Part shown: positions 57,895-64,000 of the stretch, one piece after another
How the letters are laid out: each line of letters begins with the position of its first letter
Numbering within the stretch: position 1 is the first letter of the stretch
Assembly (NCBI RefSeq): GCF_009821115.1
Contig: NZ_VYTY01000005.1
Location: forward strand, 206,599 to 270,598
DNA length: 64,000 nucleotides
Reading direction: 5' to 3'
DNA from: Nitrincola alkalisediminis
Lineage (GTDB): Bacteria; Pseudomonadota; Gammaproteobacteria; Pseudomonadales; Balneatricaceae
Translations under genes and position numbers: made by a program
Notes under the pieces: generated by a model
What the model was told of the DNA's origin: nothing
Databases searched by the model: none
The model's input: the letters and a program-made list of their open reading frames with translations, nothing else

Positions 57895-58006
57895 AAAGCA
57901 CCTGTATTTATCATCGAGTTATGACTATAACTAACCTGAAGTCTAGCAGATGCTGAGAGAATCCGCAGGTGAAGGCTTTGATTTTAAAATGATTGAGGTG
58001 AAGTGA

Positions 58007-58978
58007 ATGGTGTATCGTGTTCTGTGTAGATGCATAGGTGTGCTAGCACTGTGCTGGGGGCTTTCACTAACCGTATTGGCAGAGTCGTTTGTCACCATTG
58101 CGACGGGTGGAGTAACGGGGGTGTACTATCCTGCAGGAGGTGCAATTTGTCGTTTGGTGAATCGCGATCGAGTGGATCATGGCATTCGTTGTGCCGTGCG
58201 AACAACGGGTGGATCGGTTTATAACCTGTCGGGGCTTAGAACCGGCGAGTTTGATTTAGCGATTGTGCAGTCTGATTGGCAATATCATGCGTTCGAGGGA
58301 AGCGATGTGTTTTCTGCGGCAGGTCCGCATCATGAGCTGAGGTCTGTTTTCTCTTTGCATCCTGAACTCTTTACGCTTCTCGTTCGTGACGATGCTCAAA
58401 TCAGCTCTTTAAATGATCTAGTGGGTAAACGTGTCAACATTGGCAACAAAGGGTCGGGTCAACGAGCAACGATGGAACGGCTGATGTTACTTAAGGGCTG
58501 GGATACGACTAGTTTTGCGGAGGTGTTTGAGTTGGGTGCTGCTGAACAAGCAAGTGCACTGTGTGATGGAAAAATTGATGCAATGATTTATGTAGTGGGA
58601 CACCCAAGTGGTTCTGTACAAGAGGCGACAACCATTTGTGATGCAAAATTGGTTGATGTTAAAGATGCCGATGTTGATGATTTAGTAAGTCGTCATTCGT
58701 ATTACAGGCAGGCATACATTCCCGGTGGACTCTATCGAGGAAATGGTCTGGATGTAGTCAGTTTTGGTGTGGCTGCCACGCTAGTGACCACAACCAACGT
58801 CAGTGATGACGTGATTTATGCAATGGTTAAATCCGTTTTTGAGAGTCTTACTGCATTTCGGCGCTTGCATCCAGCATTTGCGATTTTGACAAAAGAGGCT
58901 ATGGTAAATGAAGCTTTAAGCGCCCCCTTCCACTCGGGAGCGGAACGCTACTATAAAGAAGTGGGGCTGATAGAATAA
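58007..58978 (+). CDS. TAXI-family TRAP solute-binding protein (copy 1)
   Basis: A 323-residue periplasmic binding protein with a signal peptide (cut after VLA, about residue 25). Family blocks are FVTIATGGVTGVYYPAGGAIC, TTGGSVYNLSGLRTGEFDLAIVQSD, GKRVNIGNKGSGQRATME and YVVGHPSGSVQEATT. TAXI proteins feed fused TRAP permeases with dicarboxylate- or glutamate-like substrates. GAGGTG precedes the ATG. It is clearly paralogous to the next gene, 180 bases downstream. Confidence 0.93.
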   Translation: MVYRVLCRCIGVLALCWGLSLTVLAESFVTIATGGVTGVYYPAGGAICRLVNRDRVDHGIRCAVRTTGGSVYNLSGLRTGEFDLAIVQSDWQYHAFEGSDVFSAAGPHHELRSVFSLHPELFTLLVRDDAQISSLNDLVGKRVNIGNKGSGQRATMERLMLLKGWDTTSFAEVFELGAAEQASALCDGKIDAMIYVVGHPSGSVQEATTICDAKLVDVKDADVDDLVSRHSYYRQAYIPGGLYRGNGLDVVSFGVAATLVTTTNVSDDVIYAMVKSVFESLTAFRRLHPAFAILTKEAMVNEALSAPFHSGAERYYKEVGLIE

Positions 58979-59158
58979 GTTCTGACTGATCATCAAGCTT
59001 CTCATCTAGCGCTGAATCGGTTAAGGTTAAACTTTAGTGTAAAGATTAAGTATGTTTGGTTGTTTTTGTTGCTCTGTTTTAAAATGTATAGAGTTGTTTA
59101 TTAACAACTAAATGTCTTAGGTTAGTAATAAAAACTATAATCCTTAAGGGGTGTATGT

Positions 59159-60142
59159 ATGAAGCGTCTTACATTTTCAGCCGCTGCGTTGACAGGGGCC
59201 GTTCTGGCTGCAACGACTTTCTCAACACAAGTGGTTGCGGATCAGAAGTTCATTACCATTGGTACCGGTGGACAAACAGGCGTTTATTACGTCGTTGGTC
59301 AGTCCGTATGTCGAATGGTTAACCGCAATAGTGATGAGCATGGTGTGCGTTGTAATGCACCTTCTACTGGTGGTTCCGTTGCTAACGTAAATGGCATGAA
59401 AAGTGGTGAGCTTGATATGGGCGTTGTTCAGTCTGATGTTCACTACAGAGCCTATAACGGTGAAGCAAACTTTGAAGAAGGTGGTGCATGGGGTGAAATG
59501 CGTTCTGTGTTCACCATGCATGGTGAGCCATTGACGGTGATTGCACGTGCTGATTCCGGTATTAGCGAGTTTGCAGACCTCAAAGGCAAGCGAGTGAACA
59601 TTGGTAACCCAGGTTCAGGACAACGTAACACTATGGACTTAGTGATGGGCCGTATGGGATGGACAGTGAGTGACTTCGCATTGGCATCACAATTGGATGC
59701 AGCCGAACAGGCTTCTGCATTATCAGATAACAACATCGATGCAATGATCTATGTTGTTGGACATCCAAATGGATCAATACAAGAAGCAACGACCACTGTT
59801 GACGCTCGTTTGATTCCAGTCACTGGAGCGGAAATTGACGGTCTGATTGAAGAGTTCCCTTACTATACGCGCTCTGTGATTCCAGGTGGTTTGTATCGCG
59901 GTAATGATAACGATGTAGAAACGTTCGGTGTGGCTGCAACCTTTGTGAGCCATGCGGGTGTAGATGATGAGGTTGTTTATCAAACCGTTAAAGCCGTGTT
60001 TGAAAACTTTGACCGTTTCAAGCGTTTACATCCGGCATTTGCTAATTTGAATGAAGAAAGCATGGTCTCCGACGGTTTGACAGCACCCTTGCATGATGGT
60101 GCTAAGCGTTATTACGTGGAGCGTGGCTGGATTCAAGAGTAA
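59159..60142 (+). CDS. TAXI-family TRAP solute-binding protein (copy 2)
   Basis: A 327-residue paralog of the preceding protein, with a signal peptide cut after VVA (about residue 27). FITIGTGGQTGVYYVVGQSVC, STGGSVANVNGMKSGELDMGVVQSD, KRVNIGNPGSGQRNTMD and VVGHPNGSIQEATT are shared almost block for block. AAGGGG precedes the ATG and TATAAT at 59136-59141 could be its own -10. A strong terminator follows, so it is probably the highly made binding protein for the permease downstream. Confidence 0.94.
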   Translation: MKRLTFSAAALTGAVLAATTFSTQVVADQKFITIGTGGQTGVYYVVGQSVCRMVNRNSDEHGVRCNAPSTGGSVANVNGMKSGELDMGVVQSDVHYRAYNGEANFEEGGAWGEMRSVFTMHGEPLTVIARADSGISEFADLKGKRVNIGNPGSGQRNTMDLVMGRMGWTVSDFALASQLDAAEQASALSDNNIDAMIYVVGHPNGSIQEATTTVDARLIPVTGAEIDGLIEEFPYYTRSVIPGGLYRGNDNDVETFGVAATFVSHAGVDDEVVYQTVKAVFENFDRFKRLHPAFANLNEESMVSDGLTAPLHDGAKRYYVERGWIQE

Positions 60143-60170
60143 TCAAGCCTAGTTAAACTTGACGTTAATA

Positions 60171-60200
60171 AAAATGCGCGCTGATGTCGCGCATTTTTTG
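60171..60200 (+). terminator. Intrinsic terminator after the second TAXI gene
   Basis: AAAATGCGCG/CGCGCATTTT, a 10-base stem with a 7-base loop, runs into a T-tract. It separates the binding protein from the permease. The 222 bases that follow show only short inverted repeats (for example CCTG-TCGG-CAGG) and no ORF; the permease promoter is expected there. Confidence 0.9.
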
Positions 60201-60422
60201 TTTAGCGAGAACCTAAGAAATCGTGCCCCACGAATCAGCTGTAAGCTTTCGTGTGACGTGACAGGTAGATGTGGCGGTGAATTTGTATTTACGGCGTAAG
60301 CCGCTAGTCTAAAGAAGTGCAGCTGTCCTGTCGGCAGGGTTTCAAGGGTGCATGGTTCGTAAGTTTACAGAGTACTTATACGGCACATTCAGTGTTCAGC
60401 ATAATGACATCAGGATACGTCT

Positions 60423-63017
60423 ATGACACATGATAAAAAACATTCATCGGCTGAAACAGTTGATCTAGATGAGCTCGTTGCCTCAACTGACACAGGTTCA
60501 AGATCACCTGATGGTCTTCCAGGAAAACTATTAGTTAGTTTAGCGGCGGCATGGTCACTATTTCAGCTTTGGATTGCATCACCCTTACCTTTTATGGTTG
60601 GGTTTGGTGTTTTTAATGCAACGGAGGCTCGCTCCATACATTTGGCCTTTGCATTATTGCTTGCTTTTATGGCTTATCCTGCGTTTAAAAATTCACCTCG
60701 TAATCGTATTCCAGCGTTGGATTGGATCGTAGGTGGTATAGCCGCTTTTGGTGCTGGCTATATATTCTTATTTTATAATGAGCTGTCTGGACGTCCAGGT
60801 GCGCCTATTTTACAAGATGTCGTGATAGGTGTAATGGGGTTGTGTCTGCTGCTAGAGGCGACGCGTCGAGCGTTAGGGCCACCGCTTGTGATTGTGGCAT
60901 TATGTTTTATCCTATACAGCCTCTTCGGACCCCATATGCCGGGCATCCTCGCTCATCGAGGCGTCAGTCTAAATGGATTAATCAATCATCAATGGTTAAC
61001 TGCGCAAGGTGTGTTTGGTATTGCTTTAGGCGTATCGACAAGCTTTGTGTTTCTTTTTGTGCTTTTTGGAGCGCTGCTTGATAAAGCGGGTGCGGGCAAT
61101 TACTTCATTAAAGTTGCCTTCTCGCTGTTAGGCCACTATCGCGGAGGGCCTGCAAAAGCTGCAGTTGTAGCCTCTGGAATGACTGGATTGATCTCTGGAT
61201 CGTCGATCGCCAACACGGTGACGACAGGAACCTTCACAATACCCATGATGAAACGGGTAGGTTTCAGTTCCGAAAAAGCGGGTGCTGTTGAAGTCTCATC
61301 GTCTGTCAATGGACAAATTATGCCGCCTGTGATGGGTGCTGCAGCATTTTTAATGGTGGAGTATGTTGGTATTTCGTATGTTGAAGTGATCAAACATGCC
61401 TTCTTACCTGCCGTTATCTCCTACATCGCCTTAATTTACATTGTGCATTTAGAGGCTTTGAAAGCCAATATGAAGGGTTTACCTTCAAGTAACCCTGTCC
61501 GTCCCTTGTTAAATAAAGTATTAGGGTTCATGACAGGATTGATCTTGTTAATGATACTCTCTTTTGGTGTTTACTACGGGCTTGGTTGGCTCAAACCGAT
61601 ATTAGGTGATACAACGCCTTGGGTTGTTTCGGTCGTTCTGGCGGTTGTTTATGTTTTATTGCTGAAAATCGGTGCAGGATATCCTGAACTAGAGTTGGAT
61701 GATCCCAATTCTGATGTGGTTAAGCTGCCGCAAACACGTCCGACGGTGATGGTAGGATTGCATTATATACTTCCCGTGATTGTTCTTGTCTGGTGCTTGA
61801 TGGTTGAGCGCCTCTCCCCAGGTTTGTCAGCCTTTTGGGCGACAGTGTTTATGATTTTTATCATGCTCACCCAGCGTCCTTTAATTGCAATCTTCAGACA
61901 GCGCAGTCAGCTTTCGGCCGACTTAAAAGAAGGTGTGAACGATCTCTGGATTGGTCTTGTTGCAGGTGCCAGAAACATGATTGGTATCGGGATTGCGACA
62001 GCCGCCGCTGGAATCATAGTGGGCGCCGTATCACAAACCGGTGTAGGCTTGGTTTTGGCTGATGTTGTTGAGCTGCTGGCGATGGGTAATCTGATGTTGA
62101 TCCTAGTGTTGACAGCATTGCTAAGCTTAATCTTAGGTATGGGATTGCCTACAACCGCGAACTATATTGTTGTATCTGCATTAATGGCCCCTGTTGTTGT
62201 ACTGCTTGGTCAGCAAAATGGTCTAATCGTCCCTTTAATTGCTGTGCATCTCTTTGTGTTTTACTTTGGGATAATGGCGGATGTTACGCCCCCTGTTGGG
62301 CTTGCTTCCTTTGCCGCAGCCGCTGTTTCCGGAGGCGATCCGTTAAGAACGGGTTTTCAAGCCTTTTACTACAGCATGCGAACAGCCGCCTTACCCTTCT
62401 TGTTTATATTTAACACCGATCTGTTGTTGATTGATGTGACGTTTATGCAAGGGATTTTTATCTTTATCGTTTCAACGATCGCAATGCTGATTTTTGCGGC
62501 AGCAACACAAGGCTATATGTTAACGCGTAATCGTTGGTATGAGACGGTTCTGCTATTACTGGTTGCCTTCACTTTATTCAGGCCCGGTTACTGGATGGAC
62601 AAAATACATGATCCCTATCAGCAAGTCCCTCCCGCTCAGTTTGAACAAGCGTTGATGAGCGTTGATTCAGGAAGTAGTTTGAGGGTTCGGGTTGAAGGTG
62701 AAAATGATTTTGGTGATCCCCTCATTACCTATTATTTAGTGCCTGTGCCTTCTGGAGCAACGGCTGAAGAGCGAATGAGTAATCTAGGGCTCCAGCTGAT
62801 GATTGAAGGAGAAAGAGCGATTGTTGATTTGGTTGATTTTGGTAGCCTGGCGGCTGATATTGGCTTCGATTTTGACCAAGAAATTCTCGAAATCAGTGCG
62901 CCTGTTGATCGCTGGGCTAAAGAGTGGATATGGATACCGGGTTTCGCGCTGTTTTTAATGATATATCTTCTTCAATATCGTCGACGCGCATCTGATGATC
63001 AATTCGCTAAGGCATAA
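60423..63017 (+). CDS. TRAP transporter, fused 4TM/12TM permease
   Basis: An 864-residue inner-membrane protein combining the small (DctQ-like) and large (DctM-like) TRAP subunits. The N-terminal 45 residues are polar; about 16 or more membrane segments follow. The DctM hallmark blocks are present: GGPAKAAVVASGMTGLISGSSIANTVTTG, VNGQIMPPVMGAAAFLM, LGMGLPTTANYIV and ADVTPPVGLASFAAAAVSGGDP. A soluble C-terminal portion (about 735-835), DUF3394-like, ends in one more membrane segment. It works with TAXI binding proteins using Na+ or H+ gradients. AGGATA precedes the ATG. Confidence 0.95.
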   Translation: MTHDKKHSSAETVDLDELVASTDTGSRSPDGLPGKLLVSLAAAWSLFQLWIASPLPFMVGFGVFNATEARSIHLAFALLLAFMAYPAFKNSPRNRIPALDWIVGGIAAFGAGYIFLFYNELSGRPGAPILQDVVIGVMGLCLLLEATRRALGPPLVIVALCFILYSLFGPHMPGILAHRGVSLNGLINHQWLTAQGVFGIALGVSTSFVFLFVLFGALLDKAGAGNYFIKVAFSLLGHYRGGPAKAAVVASGMTGLISGSSIANTVTTGTFTIPMMKRVGFSSEKAGAVEVSSSVNGQIMPPVMGAAAFLMVEYVGISYVEVIKHAFLPAVISYIALIYIVHLEALKANMKGLPSSNPVRPLLNKVLGFMTGLILLMILSFGVYYGLGWLKPILGDTTPWVVSVVLAVVYVLLLKIGAGYPELELDDPNSDVVKLPQTRPTVMVGLHYILPVIVLVWCLMVERLSPGLSAFWATVFMIFIMLTQRPLIAIFRQRSQLSADLKEGVNDLWIGLVAGARNMIGIGIATAAAGIIVGAVSQTGVGLVLADVVELLAMGNLMLILVLTALLSLILGMGLPTTANYIVVSALMAPVVVLLGQQNGLIVPLIAVHLFVFYFGIMADVTPPVGLASFAAAAVSGGDPLRTGFQAFYYSMRTAALPFLFIFNTDLLLIDVTFMQGIFIFIVSTIAMLIFAAATQGYMLTRNRWYETVLLLLVAFTLFRPGYWMDKIHDPYQQVPPAQFEQALMSVDSGSSLRVRVEGENDFGDPLITYYLVPVPSGATAEERMSNLGLQLMIEGERAIVDLVDFGSLAADIGFDFDQEILEISAPVDRWAKEWIWIPGFALFLMIYLLQYRRRASDDQFAKA

Positions 63018-63032
63018 AAAGAGGTATTCACG

Positions 63033-63461
63033 ATGTACACAAAAATATTATTGCCAGTGGTATTGAATGAAGAGTGCTCATGGCGAAAAGCATTGCCTGT
63101 TGCTATTGACTTGTGTCGTACCTATGGAGCCTCTTTGCATATTTTAACGGTTCTGCCTGAGGTTAGTATGCCTATGGTTGGGTCTTTCTTTCCGAAAGAT
63201 TTCAGTACCAAAGCACATCAAGCATTAAAAGAGCAGTTAAAAAAATTTGTTGCTGAGCATATTCCAGAAGGTATTCACGTCCAAAGAATCGTAGCAGATG
63301 GCTCACCATGGGAGACAATTATTCGGATCAGTAAAGACGTTGATGCTGATTTGATTGTAATGGCGGCCCATAATAAACGAAATTTGGTGGATTACGTGCT
63401 AGGCCCTAACTCATCACATGTGGTGAGGCATAGTCATAAGTCAGTCATGGTTGTTAGGTGA
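63033..63461 (+). CDS. Universal stress protein (UspA family), TRAP-associated
   Basis: A 142-residue single-domain Usp. The N-terminal strand MYTKILLPVVLNEECSWRKAL and the C-terminal nucleotide region AAHNKRNLVDYVLGPNSSHVVRHSHKSVMVV are typical. GAGG precedes the ATG, 15 bases after the permease. In Halomonas, TeaD, a Usp beside the TRAP genes teaABC, binds ATP and modulates transport; a similar role is likely but unproven here. Confidence 0.93.
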   Translation: MYTKILLPVVLNEECSWRKALPVAIDLCRTYGASLHILTVLPEVSMPMVGSFFPKDFSTKAHQALKEQLKKFVAEHIPEGIHVQRIVADGSPWETIIRISKDVDADLIVMAAHNKRNLVDYVLGPNSSHVVRHSHKSVMVVR

Positions 63462-63567
63462 ACTGTCGCCGCTATCATGATTAAGGTGGGCGGCAATGTT
63501 GAATGCAGTCAGATTTTCCTGAGTGTCGTATGCGCTTGGGGATTGACGCAACAACAGAGTTGTCGTC

Positions 63568-63697
63568 CAGTGACTCTCTATGTGGGTATTGAAGGTCATT
63601 TTTTAAATTATTTAAAAAAGTAGTTGACCTCTCCCAAAAACCTCTTTAATATTCGCGCCTCGCTTGAGAGACAAGCCCTTCCGGGGGAGAGTCACTG
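63568..63697. repeat. Long-range inverted repeat around rrn promoter P1
   Basis: CAGTGACTCTC (63568-63578) is the exact reverse complement of GAGAGTCACTG (63687-63697). The 11-base arms flank the first rrn promoter. No transposase or ORF lies between. The meaning is unknown. Confidence 0.6.
63624..63652 (+). promoter_or_regulatory. rRNA operon promoter P1
   Basis: TTGACC (63624-63629), a 17-base spacer and TAATAT (63647-63652), followed by the G+C-rich discriminator CGCGCCTCGCTTGAG. An A+T-rich tract upstream (TTTTAAATTATTTAAAAAAG) resembles an UP element. The downstream sequence closely matches that after P2. Confidence 0.85.
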
Positions 63698-63714
63698 AAG
63701 CGGGGCTTCTTTTT
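63673..63714 (+). terminator. Terminator-like hairpin just after rrn P1
   Basis: GAAGC-GGG-GCTTC followed by five T (63697-63714), or alternatively AAGCCC (63673-63678) pairing with GGGCTT (63703-63708). Both end at the same T-run. Transcripts from P1 could stop here, giving an RNA of about 55 bases, unless antitermination applies. Confidence 0.55.
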
Positions 63715-63807
63715 AAGTATTTGATTAAAATACAGATTAAGAAGTGGTTGGTGGTTTTTCAGGTGGATGTTTCGAGAAAATAATTTAAAAATTCTTGAAA
63801 ATAAAGC

Positions 63808-63836
63808 TTGACACTGACGAGGGGTTCGGTAGAATA
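63808..63836 (+). promoter_or_regulatory. rRNA operon promoter P2
   Basis: A consensus TTGACA (63808-63813) with TAGAAT (63830-63835) after a 16-base spacer, followed by ACGCACCTCGCTTGAGA, nearly the same discriminator as P1. An A/T-rich region (AATAATTTAAAAATTCTTG) precedes it. Confidence 0.88.
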
Positions 63837-64000
63837 CGCACCTCGCTTGAGACGACTCAAAACACCGAGTTGGCCAAGACGCTCTTTAAAAAATTAATCA
63901 GGTAATGCGTGTGGGCGCTTGTTCAGGTTAGGCATTAAAGCTTAATCAAAAACAAGCAACCTATATGTGAATTCATTTAGATGTACGTTTTTGAGCATGA
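63837..64000 (+). other. rRNA operon leader with antitermination boxes
   Basis: The leader shows a boxB-like hairpin TTGAG-ACGA-CTCAA (63847-63860), boxA GCTCTTTAAAAA (63881-63892) and boxC-like GTGTGGGCGC (from about 63908). These are the landmarks of the 5' leader of a gammaproteobacterial rrn operon. The window ends before the 16S gene. From the end of the stress protein gene (63462) to here there is no ORF. Confidence 0.88.

Noticed and set aside
60201..60422. Possible structured RNA before the TRAP permease
   Set aside because: Only short, weak inverted repeats are present and no known RNA family pattern is recognised.

Overview
The window looks like the chromosome of a marine-type gammaproteobacterium, most like the Oceanospirillales/Pseudomonadales side. 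The basis is its gene content and order: hemF-aroE, a YrdA-type carbonic anhydrase beside prlC and a YheV-like zinc ribbon, znuA/zur-znuCB, asmA-mutY-yggX, hisBHAF, thiDC behind a TPP riboswitch, and TAXI-type TRAP transport. I cannot name a genus. It is mostly ordinary chromosome with dense, well-spaced operons. Only two blocks look visibly richer in A+T: the hybrid kinase at 5098-7197 and the binding-protein/GGDEF pair at 50760-52989.

Layout. 1-4876: end of hemF, aroE, a Lon-related protease, and lrgA-lrgB. 4877-7305: an orphan hybrid histidine kinase followed by a decayed second copy of the lrgB 3' end. 7306-10341: gamma-carbonic anhydrase, oligopeptidase A and a zinc-ribbon protein. 10368-14945: the zinc uptake regulon, with zur, znuC, znuB and a MATE exporter on one strand, znuA on the other, and a perfect Zur-type palindrome between them. 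15026-18488: twin tRNA-Leu(CAG), trmL and a PAS-GGDEF-EAL protein. 18751-27293: a fructose module (fructokinase, an frcBCA-type ABC importer) enclosing a TorR/TorS/TorT-like signalling operon. 27519-29737: an esterase, a diguanylate cyclase with an unusual 5' leader, and tRNA-Phe.

29797-44118 is a polyamine cluster. AguA and AguB turn agmatine into putrescine, PotFGHI imports putrescine, and the gamma-glutamyl (Puu) route breaks it down to GABA. That route has two synthetase paralogs, two oxidase paralogs, one aldehyde dehydrogenase and one hydrolase. 44189-47759: yggX, mutY and an AsmA protein. 47899-52989: hisBHAF followed by a periplasmic binding protein and a membrane diguanylate cyclase. 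53023-55922: thiC and thiD behind a TPP riboswitch. 56053-57894: a CPXCG protein, a metallo-beta-lactamase-fold hydrolase and phosphofructokinase. 58007-63461: a TRAP system with two TAXI binding proteins, a fused permease and a universal stress protein. 63462-64000: promoters and leader of an rRNA operon whose 16S gene lies beyond the right edge.

The most interesting signals are these. (1) The hybrid kinase is bracketed by two copies of the lrgB 3' end. (2) A TorT/TorS/TorR-like system sits inside fructose uptake genes, and a 46-bp element is shared by the fructokinase/regulator and frcB promoter regions. (3) A 5' hairpin buries the ribosome site of a 27-codon ORF that overlaps the TTG start of a diguanylate cyclase. 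(4) A solute-binding protein is paired with a diguanylate cyclase downstream of hisF. (5) The first rrn promoter is followed within about 60 nt by a terminator-like hairpin. All functional calls are by recognition of sequence motifs; no searches were run.
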